DNA of 64,000 nucleotides from Sipunculus nudus (Eukaryota; Annelida; Sipuncula; Golfingiida; Sipunculidae), in contig CM049306.1 in the NCBI GenBank assembly GCA_026874595.1, positions 62,504,019 to 62,568,018 on the forward strand, read 5' to 3'. Position numbers and translations under genes: made by a program. Of this stretch, positions 28,641 to 41,400 are shown in pieces. The notes under the pieces were generated by a model. The model made no database searches and was not told the DNA's origin. It saw only the letters and a program-made list of their open reading frames with translations. Every line of letters begins with the position of its first letter. The stretch's first letter is position 1.

Positions 28641-28994
28641 ATGGAGTTATTTGAGCCATTCATATATGATGCTTTTGTATCACTTTCGAGTTATTTTTCA
28701 GATTCTACCCCTATTAGAATTTTGAGGGACACTGGTTCAGGCCACACTCTCATGTTAGCAAACACTTTGCCATTTTCTCATAGGTTCTTTACTGGTGCAC
28801 ATGCACTTGTTAATGGTGTGTTTTCAGACAGGCACACTTCAGTTCCGCTTCACAGTATCCATTTAACGTCAGATTTGATTTCTGGGAATATTACTGTGGT
28901 CATAAGAACTACTTTACCCTTTAAGGGAATTCACTTGTTACTAGGCAATGATGTTGCAGGTGATAAAGTACAGCCTGTACCAATAGTGACATAA
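28641..28994 (+). pseudogene. Retroelement aspartic protease
   Basis: The 117-codon ORF contains RILRDTGSGHTLML, with the DTG(S) catalytic triad of retropepsins about 30 residues in, preceded by a short acidic linker. A later hydrophobic stretch ending LLLGNDVAG fits the ILG/LLG signature before the C-terminal helix of retropepsins. In the element it would cut the Gag-Pol polyprotein. The piece is followed by a stop at 28,992 and then by a separate frame (29,005-29,295) that encodes the link to integrase, so the polyprotein is interrupted. Confidence 0.85.
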
Positions 28995-29295
28995 AAGCCG
29001 TCACTTGATCAGGACACCGATCCGGAAAGTCAGGAAATTCCTGGTTTGTATCCTTCATGTGCTGAAACTAGATCTATGGCCAAGAAAAACACATGAGGAT
29101 TATGGTCCAGATAATAACACTATGGGAGTCACTAGTGACTCGTCTAATGACTCGCCCGTACGGGATGCAGCATTCTCAAGGTCAGAACTTGTCGCGGAAC
29201 AGCATAAGGACCCTGATATTTCATGTTTGTTTCCCAGGGCAGATTCTAAAGATGAGCTGTCACAAAACCCAGTTTGTTTCTATGTCAAAAATTGA

Positions 29296-30480
29296 GTGCT
29301 TATGCGTAAATGGCGACCACCTGATGTATGCGCTGATGATGAGTGGGCCATCAAACATCAAATAGTAATGCCCAAAAGCTTTCGCAATGAAATTCTAAGC
29401 ATGGCACATGAGGCTCCTTTGTCTTGCCATTTAGGTATAAATAAAACTTATCAGAAAGTTAGTACACACTTCTATTGGCCTAACCTCAGGAAATATGTTG
29501 TACAATATTGTAAGTCATGCCATACATGCCAGATGATAGGCAAGCCCAATCAGAATCTTCCTAAGGCCCCACTTAGGCCTATTCCTGCTTTCGAGGAACT
29601 ATTCAGTAGGATTATTGTTGATTGTGTTGGACCACAGCCCAAAACAAAATCTGGACATGAATACTTGCTGACAATTATGTGCACATCTACCAGGTTCCCT
29701 GAGGCAATACCATTGCGCAAAATTAATGCCAAAAGTATTGTCAAAGCTCTGACCAAGTTATTTTACAACTTTTGGATTACCAAAACCCGTCCAGTCTGAC
29801 CAAGGGTCTAATTTTATGTCTGGCTTATTCCAACAAGTTATGCTTGAGCTAGGTATAAAACAGTACAGCTCTTCGCCATACCATCCTGAAAATCAGGGCG
29901 CCCTCGAGCGTTTTCACCAGACATTTAAAAACATGATCAGAACTTATTGCTAAGACACAGAGAAGGACCGAGATGAAGGAATCCACCTATTGTTGTTTGC
30001 AGTCAGAGAATCCTTTCAAGAGTCTTTAGGTTTCAGTCCCTTTGAACTAGTTTTTGGACACTCCGTTCGCGGACCATTGAAACTGCTTAAAGAAAAACTC
30101 TTGTGTGAAAATCCTGATTCTCTTAGTTTACTGCAGTATGTCTCAGACTTTCGCACTAAACTACACAATGCTTGTGAGATTGCAAAGTTAAATCTAAAAT
30201 CTGCACATAGGAAAATGAAAACAGAGTATGACAAACACACTGTAAGTAGGACGTTTGAGCCTGGTGAAAAGGTCCTTGCCTTACTTCCCATCCCTGGCAG
30301 ACCTCTGCAAGGTAGGTGTTTTGGTCCTTACATTGTTGACAAGAAAGTCAGTGATTTAAATTACATAGTGTTGACACATGATAGACGTAAGAAGAAACAA
30401 CTGTGCCATGTTAACATATTGAAACCATATTATGACAGAAATAGCACATCAGATGTTGTACATAATGTTACTGCTGTAAA
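29296..30480 (+). pseudogene. Integrase, located upstream of RT
   Basis: 29,296-29,799 encodes the zinc-binding finger (HEAPLSCHLGINKTYQKV, then CKSCHTC) and the start of the catalytic core (FSRIIVDCVGPQPKTKSG). A one-base frameshift near 29,790 moves the second acidic motif (QSDQGSNFMSG) into another frame. The third motif (HPENQGALERFHQTFK) is near 29,885-29,930. An in-frame stop lies at 29,951-29,953. From 29,990 the frame is open through the C-terminal part, including FSPFELVFGHSVRGPL and the GPY/F module (FGPYIVDKKVSDLNYIVL) near 30,330. The enzyme would insert element DNA into the host genome. Its position before RT is the unusual feature of this element. Confidence 0.88.
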
Positions 30481-30739
30481 TTGTGTAAAAACTGACCCTG
30501 ACCCAGTTAAAGTAGATACTGATTGTAAGTGTGATGTAGACATTAAGTGTGGTACAGTACCATTAAAAAACTCAGACGTGCTTAAAAACCTGGATGCCAA
30601 ACTGTCACACCTTACCGCACAACAACAACAAGACCTCAAGAACCTGCTGCGGAATTATGAACATTTGTTTAGTGATATACCAACGCGAACTAACATGTTG
30701 TGCCATGACGGCGATGTTGGCGAGGCAAGCGCAGTCAAA

Positions 30740-31967
30740 CAACATCCATATAGACTGAATCCAGAAAAGCAAACGTATCTACAGGATGAGATTCAATATT
30801 TGCTGGACAATGATTTTATTGAACCTAGTAAGAGTAACTGGAGTTCACCATGTATTCTTGTGCCAAAACCTGATGGAAGTTACCGTATGTGCACAGATTG
30901 TCGAAAACTGAACTCTGTCACCAAGACTGACACGTTCCCCATTCCGAGGATCGATGATTGTATTGATATGGTCTGTACCTCCAGGTATGTTTCCAAGTTT
31001 GACTTGTTAAAAGGATTCTGGCAAGTTCCCCTGGCAGAACGAGCGAGAGAAGTGTCCGCATTTGTGACGCCGCAAGGACTGTATCAGTATAAAGTTATTC
31101 CGTTTGGCATGAAGAACTCGCCAGCAACGTTCCAGCGCCTCATCCATATGGTTGTCAAGGACATTCAGGGCTGCGACGCATATATTGATGACCTAATCGT
31201 GTACAGCGACACCTGGGAGAAACATCTGCAAATTCTTCGCGACCTATTCGAAAGACTCAGTGAAGCACGTCTGACCGTCAACTTAGTAAGATCTGAGTTT
31301 TGTCATGCACAAGTAACATTTTTGGGTCATATTGTAGGGCAGGGTCTGGTAAAACCTGTTGATGCTAAAATAAGTGCTATTTCTGCATTTCCTAGACCAG
31401 AGAACAAAAAGCAAATAATGCGTTTTCTTGGTATGGTTGGATGCTACAGGAAGTTTTGTCCAAATTTTTCTGCTGTAGCTGAACCTTTGACTAATTTGTT
31501 AAAGAAGAAACAAAAGTTTCGTATAGAATGTTCAGTTTGAAAATGCATTTCAGAATTTGAAAGCCATTCTGCAAAGTTCACCAGTTTTAGCAGCTACAGA
31601 CTTTTCTGTACCTTTTAAGTTAGCTGTTGCTAGTGATACTGCTCCTGGTGCTGTGTTGGTACAAGAAGGCAATGATGGCATAGATCATCCAATTTGTTAT
31701 TTCTCAAGAAAGTTTAATGCAAACCAGAAAAACTACTCCACTATTGGAAAAGAACGTTTGGCTTTGATTTTGGCGTTGCAACATTTTGAAGTTTATGTTA
31801 CTTCATCAGTCAGGCCTATCATTGTCTTCAGTGAACATAATCCCCTCACGTTCAAGTGTTAAAATCAAAGATTGTTGAGATGGAGTTTTTTATTACATGA
31901 TTACAATCTTGATATCATACACATTAAAGGGAAAGACAATGTACTTGCTGATTGCTTATCGAGATGA
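30740..31967 (+). pseudogene. Reverse transcriptase and RNase H
   Basis: The ORF that began at 29,990 continues to 31,540 through the RT palm: WSSPCILVPKPDGSYRMCTD, the DLLKGFWQVPL motif, GMKNSPATFQRL and the catalytic YIDDLIVYS at 31,181. It ends with the FLGMVGCYRKFCPNFS connection. A frameshift separates it from RNase H (31,557-31,862: LAVASDTAPGAVLVQEG, then CYFSRKFNANQKNYS). After a stop at 31,860 the last RNase H piece, with IHIKGKDNVLADCLSR, ends at a natural stop at 31,965-31,967. Nothing resembling integrase lies downstream, which confirms the domain order. Sequence similarity is to Ty3/Gypsy RTs rather than Ty1/copia. Confidence 0.9.
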
Positions 31968-32055
31968 TTATGAAATGTTGTAAACAGGATGTTTAGGTAA
32001 TGTTGTAGATAAGATGATTTTTGACATGTTGTAAAATTTTAGTGATTGTGATCGC

Positions 32056-32088
32056 AAAAAGAAAGTTTTCCAAGAAAACTTTCTTTTT
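32056..32088 (+). other. Perfect hairpin before the polypurine position
   Basis: A 14-bp perfect inverted repeat (A5GAAAGTTTT paired with AAAACTTTCT5) with a 5-base loop (CCAAG at 32,070-32,074). It lies 7 bases before the G-run and 40 bases before the LTR, in the 3' untranslated part of the Gypsy element. It could be a 3' RNA structure used in RNA stability or packaging; that role is inference. Confidence 0.75.
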
Positions 32089-32095
32089 TCTTAAC

Positions 32096-32124
32096 GGGGG
32101 GGGGGGGGGGGGGGGGGGGGGGGG
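32096..32124. repeat. Poly(G) tract, 29 bases, at polypurine position
   Basis: Uninterrupted run of G immediately upstream of TGGTGTTACA, where a polypurine tract is expected to prime plus-strand synthesis. The run is probably an expanded polypurine tract; its length may be unreliable. Confidence 0.85.
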
Positions 32125-32127
32125 TGG

Positions 32128-32490
32128 TGTTACAGGTGCTCTTTTATTGTGTGACGCGTGCGTAACTCGTGTTGTTGTTACATTTTGTGTTTGATCCGTG
32201 CTGGTTGGGCTCTCGTTGTCATGTGGGCCTTGGGTTTTCGCGCCTGGTCGTGGGTCACGTGTTGAGCCTGGTGTGTGTGGAGGCGCACGGCTGTGTTTTT
32301 CTAGGGAGTTCCTGAAACGCGTGTTGTGCAGAGCTTGTGGACTTTTCGAGGGGTGGGGGGTTCCCGGTTTGGGGTGTGAAGGTATATAAAGGGGCTGTTT
32401 TTTTTAACCAGAGGACAGGGCAGAGCAGATTCCAGCGGACGCAGAAGCGTGTGTCAGGACCTTATCCGACGAATGCGGCAATTAAAGATT
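32128..32490 (+). repeat. 3' LTR of the plus-strand Gypsy element
   Basis: Starts TGTTACAGGTGC and matches the LTR at 52,706-53,063 (reverse strand) along about 360 bases up to GCGGCAATTAAAGATT, where the two diverge. The right border is therefore a minimum. A TATATAAA box at 32,383-32,390, in a GC-rich context, fits a U3 promoter. The true LTR end may lie a little further on. Confidence 0.8.
32383..32390 (+). promoter_or_regulatory. TATA box in LTR
   Basis: TATATAAA about 255 bases into the LTR, followed by GGGGCTG. The antisense copy has this box destroyed by A-to-G differences. Confidence 0.6.
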
Positions 32491-32752
32491 GAAGTGGACG
32501 TAAACTCGAAAACATAAGATCGGATAAAGTCAGGCCAAACCAGCGAGATCTGTCAAATATGTACAAAGGATGCAAACATGAAATATTAATTTAACTATTT
32601 GTCTGCAGATTGCGAACATAAACATCAATATAATTCACTGGTATTGAGTAATATCAGCATAAAAGTCTGTAGTATTTTTCAGCATTTAAGTAACCAGCCC
32701 GTGAAGATATGTCAAAGACCGCGTCCACCTACATGGACTTGGTGGGAACATT
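32491..32752. other. Spacer between Gypsy LTR and methyltransferase 3' end
   Basis: AT-rich, no gene. It holds the downstream flank of the retrotransposon and the probable 3' UTR of the minus-strand methyltransferase. Confidence 0.6.
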
Positions 32753-32905
32753 TCATCTCTTGAATGCCAAAGTAGTTCCGTCTCCCATGTTTAAAAACGA
32801 AATATCAATGCGCGTGTCCTTGTGGAGTTTCTTGTTCAGCGCTTGAATGAACTGTGTGCTGGTGTCGGTCGGGCTCTGAGCTAGCACGCGGCCTCCCCAT
32901 AACGT
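32753..32905 (-). CDS. O-methyltransferase, last exon
   Basis: 153 bases, phase 0, after the acceptor CTGTTGTAG. Encodes [12 protein letters not shown] through [11 protein letters not shown] and a TGA stop at 32,753-32,755. The C-terminal strand DGTTLAFK is typical of this family. Confidence 0.92.
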   Translation of the reverse strand, partial: TLWGGRVLAQSPTDTSTQFIQALNKKLHKDTRIDISFLNMGDGTTLAFKR

Positions 32906-32934
32906 CTACAACAGATGAGACAATAACTCTAATG

Positions 32935-32979
<45 letters not shown>

Positions 32980-35409
32980 ATATAATTTTTCTTGCCATGT
33001 GTATTATTCTAAGATAACATTTTTTAACTTTTCCACTTTGCATTTTTTTAAATGTTTATATAAAATGTTTTCATTATTTGCTATCATTATTTACATAATC
33101 TGTATTCATTACATTATCTACTGCAATTATTCCGCCTGGTCTGAGTAGTTCCAGCGCCCGCTCGTAACATTCGTCGTAGCATGATTTATTGGCATCAATG
33201 AAGGCGAAGTCGTAAGTGCCGGCCTCCCCATCAGCACACAGTTGAGCTGAAATGTAAGAAAAAGGCTATATAGACTCCTTGGGGCATAGAAAAGGCTATC
33301 TCAAAAGGCTTTAAACAAGATGCGACAAAATACTTAGACACGTTCAGCTCACCCATGCACATGAAGTGAACGTGTATAACCAGGTCTTATACGAGTAATG
33401 TATATATGATCAGTGTACCCCTGCGTTGACGTGTGTTAACCCGCTCTTATACCGTCAATGTATATATGATCAGTGTATCCCTGTGTTGACGTGTGTTAAC
33501 CCGCTCTTTTACCGGTAATGTATATATGATCAGTGTACCCCTGCTTTGACGTGTTAACCAGCTCTTCTACCGGTAATGTAAATATGATCAGTGTAAACCT
33601 GTGTGGACGTGTGTTAACAATCTCTTATACTGGTAATGTAAATACATGATCAGTGTACCCTGTTTGAACGTGTGCTCTTACACGGTAATGTATATATGAT
33701 CAGTGTACCCCTGTGTGGACGTATTTTAACCCGCTCTAATACTGGTAATGTATATATGTTGTGTTTCCCTGTCAGGACGTGTGTTAACCCGCTCTTTTAC
33801 CTGTAATGTATATATGATCAGTGTTTCCCTGTGTGGACGTGTGTTAACCTGCTCTTATACCGGTAATGTATACATGATCAGTGTTTCCCTGTGTGGACGT
33901 GTGTTAACCTGCTCTTATACCGGTAATGTATACATGATCAGTGTTTCCCTGTGTGGACGTATTTTAACCCGCTCTAATACTGGTAATGTATATATGATCA
34001 GTGTTTCCCTGTCAGGACGTGTGTTAACCCGCTCTTGTACCTGTAATGTATATATGATCAGTGTTTCCCTGTGTGGACGTATTTTAACCCGCTCTAATAC
34101 TGGTAATGTATATATGTTCAGTGTTTCCCTGTCAGGACGTGTGTTAACCCGCTCTTGTACCTGTAATGTATATATGATCAGTGTTTCCCTGTGTGGACGT
34201 GTGTTAACCTGCTCTTATACCGGTAATGTATATATGATCAGTGTTTCCCTGTGAGGACGTATTTTAACCCGCTCTAATACTGGTAATGTATATATGTTCA
34301 GTGTTTCCCTGTCAGGACGTGTGTTAACCCGCTCTTGTACCTGTAATGTATATATGATCAGTGTTTCCCTGTGTGGACGTGTGTTAACCTGCTCTTATAC
34401 CGGTAATGTATATATGTTCAGTGTTTCCCTGTCAGGACGTGTGTTAACCCGCTCTTGTACCTGTAATGTATATATGATCAGTGTTTCCCTGTGTGGACGT
34501 GTGTTAACCTGCTCTTATACCGGTAATGTATATATGATCAGTGTTTCCCTGTCAAGACGTGTGTTAACCCGCTATTATACCGGTAATGTATATATGATCA
34601 ATGTTTCCCTGTGTGGATGTGAATGAACCCGCTCTTGTACCTGTAATGTATATATGATCAGTGTTTCCCTGTGTGGACGTGTGTTAACCTGCTCTTATAC
34701 CGGTAATGTATATATGATCAGTGTTTCCCTGTCAAGACGTGTGTTAACCCGCTATTATACCGGTAATGTATATATGATCAATGTTTCCCTGTGTGGATGT
34801 GAATGAACCACCTCTTATACTGGTAATGTAAATATATGTTCAGTGTTTCCCTGTCAGGACGTGTGTTAACCCGCTCTTGTACCTGTAATGTATATATGAT
34901 CAGTGTAACCCTGTGTATACGTGTGTAAACCAGCTCTTATACCTGTAATGTATACATGATCAGTGTAACCCTGTGTGGACGTGTGTTAACCAGCTCTTAT
35001 ACCGGTAATGGAAATATGGCCAGTGTGGATGTGTATTAACCAGCTTTTAAACCGGATTTGTATATATGACCAGTGTATGCGCTTATCATGTCACCAAAAT
35101 TAAAATATTCCCGACTTTTAAGAGGCTGACATGTGGTTTGTCTATCTACAGGTCGATGTCAAAACATAAATTAAAATAGATCATAATAATAATAATCAAT
35201 ATAAATCAATATAGATGCATCAATAAAGCCATGTTTGACAAACCTATGCAAACATTCTTAGCGTTATATGGGACATACATGCAGGTATTTTGATGCTGGT
35301 TTAATGAATTTTTAAGTGTATGTCGCCATGAATATTTCATTTTTTATCCTGATTATATTAATGATTTGACTCGCTTTACACTGAAGAACACGATAGGGCC
35401 TACACAGGG

Positions 35410-35461
<52 letters not shown>

Positions 35462-38400
35462 CTAACGTAAAATGCACATACAAAACGCAACACAGAAATT
35501 GATGAACGTGAGGTTTTTTAGGTTTCTACCTGTCAATATTATTACCAATTCAGGGACTAATTATATCAAGCATTCATTCTCGTGATCTTTTATTTGAATG
35601 TTCCCTATAATACATGTCCAGAGAACCAACCTAGGACTTCCTCTCCTTTGCCGATACGAAGGTCGATCTTTTTCTCAACTCCCGCCTACAATGTAGAAAG
35701 ACAACAATTAAAACGCGCTGGTTTTAACAAATGCTTCAGCGCCGTGAAAGAATACTTGCTGTGTAATATTTCTAAGACTTTATTTTATAAAAATAAATAA
35801 ACGATTACAGTATATTTGTGAGCGCTTTCTTATTTGCAAGTAAAATGACAAATGATTATAACACCGCACATTTTACCACCTTGTTTTTATAGAGGATAAT
35901 GCATATTTAAAGAATAAATGTAATATGTCTGGTTTCTGTCCCTGCCCTAAGAACAATCAAAAACATTCCTTTTTATTTTATACATGACAGAATGTGTAAT
36001 TTATATGCTGTACCTCACGCCAGTAAGGCCGCCCTTTCTCCGGGTATTCCTCGTCGATGTCCACAGCCACCACTTTACCGTCATCAGGCAGGGCCAGGGC
36101 TATCATCATGGCGCTGTGCCCAGTAAACACCCCTAACAACAAAATACAATATGCACGTTATATTACCCACACTATTGTTACAATAATTCAAAAATACTTA
36201 TCAGAGACTGTTAATATTTGTCAGGAGTTGCCCGTATTTAACAGGAGTCATTTATTTTCATTGGGAGTTGTACGCGCATCAAAGATACTTAATGTCTTAT
36301 TGGTATTTAGTATAATTATAATAAAGTTACCAGTTACTAAGAGAATTTAGAAGTTTTTTACTGTGGTCTCTGTAACTGATACACGCTTTTGATACTTCTT
36401 GATTATTTGAATTAGAAGTTCTTTTAATTATCCTTTAATTTACTACATTTAAGCTTTTTCAATAATGGTAATTCCCGTCATGGGACTTTTATGAAAGGTG
36501 AGTCGAATCTATTCATACAGCAGTTTTGTTTTATAAAGCCTGTGTACGAATTGTTCGAATGCCTACCACCAGGCGTCTGCACGTGTTGTGTACTATTGTG
36601 CCGCTCATTTGGCGCCAACAACAGCGCTTTGTGTTGTACATTTAATTGCCTAAAGCTACAGTCCCACTGAAGCAGGCAGTACTACAGATAGGCAAGGATT
36701 ACCAAGGATCACCCCGGATACGGTCCGGGTTGGTGATCCGGGGTGTTTTTTGGTAGAAATCGGCAGAAATCGCCATTTCACAGAGCAGTCAGTCCTAAGG
36801 TAGAGCGCCGGATCGTCCATGCAGCGCCAAGGACCATCCCGGCAGCACTCCGGATGCATTGGAAATAACCCCGGCACAGCCACGGATAGCCCCGGACCAC
36901 AACGGCAGCATCCCGGATTACCCCGGACCGTCCCGGCAGAGGCCCGGATAGAGGCCTGGCACTGCCGTGGAAGTCCATGGCTCTGCTGGAGTAGTTTGGG
37001 TGGTTTCCAACGTCCCGGACCTCCAAGGACTGTCACGGCAGTGCCCCGGACTTCCACGGCAGTGGCACGGAATCCCACGGCATAGCCCCGTCAGAGCTAT
37101 GGATAAGCCCCGGATCACCACGAATCGCCCCGGCAATTTTTGACATCCAAAAACTGCCGGCTCGCCCTCCCGGACCGTCCCGGACCATTCCGGACCATCC
37201 CGGCAGCGCCACGGCTTACACCCCGGACCGATCCATGGTACTGCCGTAGCTCTGCCGGGTCCTCTATGGGACTTGTACTTTATTAGCATTCACCCCTTTC
37301 GTGTGTGTTTGTTTACAAAAACTCACGAAATCATGAAAGGAATCTGAAGATATTGAATTGAGACTTAATCAAGTCTCAGAGCCAACTTCAGTGCAGTAAA
37401 GCTGAAGCAAACCTTTTTTTAATATTTGTACGACACGGCTCTGGTTACAGATCTGCCAAAGTAACTCGCTAGGGAATTCATAAATGGTCTGTTCTTTGAT
37501 TTCTATTGTTGTTTATTTCCATACAAATCTTTTAATCAGCTGGCACCAAACCCGTTAATGAAATAATAAAAATCCGCCAGTGTCCTGATTTTCGGGTTGT
37601 TGTGGCGGGATTAAGACTTCTCAGCTTAAGAGTCAGATTGTGACGGCTTTACCTGCAATGTTCATACCAGCAATGTTTATAATATCTTTTATGCTTTACT
37701 GAATACGACTAAGTATAAATGTAAGAACACAGACCTGAAATGGACAGATAATAGACGGACGAACTCGTGTTTATGTAACCAATGGTGTCATGGACATGTA
37801 GAAACTGCACAAGTACAGGTCAAGCAGAATAATACACACATATCAAGTGTATAAAGCTATGTTTCCATGTATCCGCAAAAAACGTATCCGCAAAAGACGT
37901 ACGTACGTTCTATGGTGCGCAGTCCGCAAAAACTGTTTCCATAAGTACGTACGTTTTTCTTGCGGATATCCTTCGCGTACCTCTTTTGAAACTGAAAGGA
38001 CGACAGGCAGGAAGAAGGTCAATATGTCTCATCACACCTGGCGCCGGGGCACTGTTGGGAAATGTAGGCATTTTTGCAATCCGTAAAACGGATGAATCGC
38101 TCACCGATCCGTTTCGATGCTGTCCGTTTTTGCGATACGCATGCGGAGCATGTTAAAACGGACATATGGAAACAGTTCATCTTATAAAGAGGGATCCGAT
38201 TTTTTTGCGTACGAGACGTACGAGATTTACGGATGAATGGAAACACAGCTTAAGGGACGTTATCAACAGCTGGTATTTATAAGATGATCACTATACCAGA
38301 AATAGTTACAATCAGGACTGTGGCTTCTGAAGCTGGGCTATGCAACATAGTAAGGGCTTCATTCGAACATTTACCCCAATAAAATGATGAATGTACTTTT

Positions 38401-41400
38401 ATAAAATATGTTAAATTGTGATCCTGATGTGATAAACTTTTTCAATTTAGATTTCCACCAACTGTCGCTAGATTTGTTGTCATTAAAACTGAAGCTACAT
38501 GAGACTACAAGTCGATTAAGAATTATTATGTTCAGACTACAGTGTGCTCGAATTTTCATGACAGAGAAACACACAGGATTCATACAAAGCTTATCAAAGT
38601 CACTGTGACAGGACACCAGAATTTGTCTTGTCTGTTTTCATGTAAGAAATATTGTTGTAACGCGGAGCTGTGCGTTTGGTGGAAGGCAAAATTATCATTA
38701 TTGGAGACCGAGAGGGAGCGACACCTGTAACCATAAGTGGAACTGAAAAAGCCACTAGGTCACACGAGATCCCTGTTTTTGGTTCACAAGTGAAATGAGA
38801 TTTCAGAATGATGTATTTGACATTTACATGATTCATGAGAGATGAATCTCACCCCTTGTATGGAAATTTTAAATTCTTGCGATCAGGAAAAAGGTAAGCC
38901 TGGCCATTTATTAGAACAAATCATTTTAAGAATGCATTTGTATGTAAAGAAATCAAATTATTTAACCATGTGTCATCTCTAAACTAATTTTAATCTGTAG
39001 GACGAGATTGTAATACGTTGATATGGAGCTAGTCACAGGACAACTAGGTGCTATCTAAATTAATCAACAACATCATCAACAACACTATATTAATCTGTAG
39101 GATGAAACTGTATGTTGATATGAAGCTATTTTATTTCCTTTTGTGAGCTCTCTCCACAAAAAGTTTCTAAATGTATCTATATGCATTGGACAATAAAGTA
39201 TTATTCTATTCTATTCTGTTCTATTCTATTCTATACTATTCTATTCTTTTACACAATGCCGTTGGGAAACATTATGAGAAAAAATGGCTTAAAATATTCT
39301 CTTGACGCAGAGGATACTCAGCTTTACCCATCATTTCTACCTGCTAAATAAGACCTTAATATAAACAAAATAGAGACTTGTGTAGATGACTTCGAGAAAT
39401 GAATGTTATAAAATAATCTCAATCTTAATAGTGAGAAAACAGAGGTCATTTTCATTGGCATAACTAATCAACTACAGAAAATAAACAATCGTACATTGAC
39501 CATTGGTTCCACTCACATTGCATCGGCTTTGGGTGTGCGGAATTTGGGTGTTATTTTTGATAATCAGATGAAAGTGAAAGCACATATTTACTCTCTGTAA
39601 AAGTTCTTGCTTAAAGCTGCACAAACTTGGACGTGTCCGCAAATACCTTCACAGTCCACTGCATCTCAGCCAGCACAGAGCTTGATTCTGTCAAGGCTGA
39701 ACGTGTGTAATTCACTTTTGTGTGGATTACCGAATTTGTAGGTGTCTCGTCTACAAAAGATTCAGAATCAGGCTGCCCGCATAGTATACAGGTGTCCAAA
39801 ACGTGCTCATATCTCTCCCTTTCCTGGTTACCAGCTGTATGTCGCATAGATTTAAAATCGTGTCACTTAGATACAAGAGATGGTACCGACTATTTAATCT
39901 GAGCTATTCCAGCTGTACCAAGCTCCTCGTACTTGAGATCTTATGATAAATATCTTCTTTTGCATAAACCTATTGTTAATTTTTCAACATATGCAGGCAG
40001 AGCTATCAGCTTCTGTGCACCAGCTTTGTGTAATAAGTTACCAGAGTATATTAAAATGTATGACTTAGACAATTTAAGAGTACATTAAAAACTTAATCCT
40101 CTTGTGAACGTTCAAGTCTATATATTCTCATGATTGGGTTATTCACAGTTATAGTACTTATTTTAGGATAAGTGATATTACAATTTTATGTGGAGTTTTA
40201 TGTCTGTTCATAACTAATACATGTATAATGTATTTTTGTTCATGTCTGCATGTTTTGTCAGGCGCTTTGAGCGGAGCATTTAAATTATAAGTGTAAATTA
40301 TGATGATGGTGATAATAATAATAATAATAGTAATAATAATAATTATTATTATTAGCGATGAAAGCTGATGTTAGAATTTCTCTTACTCATAACGCAAGGT
40401 GCCATTGACAGTGGCAAGGCCAATGGACTAAATTCTTTTTCTGTTTATTAATCCATGCAAAGTTAAGCTAAGATTCCTTATGTACGGAAGGCTGTATGCG
40501 TGATGCGGAATCCGTGATGCGAATGCGTAATGCGTGTTAAAGGACTTCATATGTACCGGCACGACGGCATACATGTGTTCTATATGTTGCCCCTGGATAC
40601 CATGCGGAGTCGGCAAAAATCGCCACATGTAGCGATTCGTTTTGCCGGAAACGGATTCCGCATGCAGGATCAAAGTATGAGAAATCTCGCCTTATTTATT
40701 CGGTCAATAGCGATTTTGTCCACATGCCGTACATTAGGAATATTTGCTTTATCCTGTCCAGCATTCATGTTGACATGGAGTGACAGTACAATTGAAGATA
40801 TAGCGTTTTCATATATATTTGATATTCATTACTAGGATTTTTGCGCATTTGTTTGTGCCAGTCCGGGGTCTTGTCTTTAACTGACGTATATGTAAACAGT
40901 CATAACGACTAATTTCGAACTGAGATGAATTAATCTTAGGTTAGAAGGGTTGCTTAGGATTACAGACGTATTCAGATTATATGGTGGGGGAATTTGACAT
41001 CATCATGTGGGATATTCAAGCTGGATATATATACATAAACGGTATGTACACATCGTGTGATGCAGTGGTGGATCCGGGGGGTGGTGGGGGGGGGGGGGAT
41101 AGGGGGTCCTTTTTTTAGGGGTTCAAACCAGATTTTGTGACCCTGACCCCCTCCTTTCCGGACCAGAGGACTTTTTTTAGGGTTTTCTCAGTCTTCCAGG
41201 GCTTGACCCTCCCCTTTCCGAAATCCTGGATCCGCCCCTGTGTTGGAAGGCAGCTCACCTATATCCAGGGTTCGCTTGGCTCCAATGGCTTTGCAGAGGT
41301 TGGCTAAAAACTGAATCTCCTCTATAGATGACAGCATAATGCTCCCCGGCTGCTCCAGGGTCATCTGAATAATAAACCAAGAGAAATAAAAACAAATACC

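Larger units (their letters stand above)
26843..32490 (+). mobile_element. Decayed Ty3/Gypsy LTR retrotransposon, Gmr1-like domain order
   Basis: Ordered parts on the plus strand: primer-binding site at 26,843; gag from 27,002 to about 28,380 with a CCHC knuckle; aspartic protease near 28,720; integrase with HHCC finger and GPY/F module, 29,296-30,440; RT with a YIDD box at 31,181; RNase H ending at 31,967; a G-run in polypurine position; and a 3' LTR from 32,128. RT and integrase resemble Ty3/Gypsy proteins, but integrase precedes RT. That order is known for the Gmr1-like group, first described from cod and other deuterostomes. The antisense copy at 43-53 kb has the same gag-PR-IN arrangement, so the order is not a local rearrangement. 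Frameshifts in gag and integrase and stop codons show the copy is dead. No 5' LTR matching the 3' LTR is visible. Confidence 0.9.

Noticed and set aside
33748-34626. ORFs encoding 20-residue repeats ([18 protein letters not shown])
   Set aside because: They are the plus-strand reading of a 60-bp minisatellite inside an intron of a minus-strand gene; degenerate units at the edges break the frame.
36656-37289. Four overlapping ORFs of 82-140 codons on both strands
   Set aside because: They coincide with the CCGG-rich block, where stop codons are rare by composition; Pro/Gly/Arg-rich, no domain.
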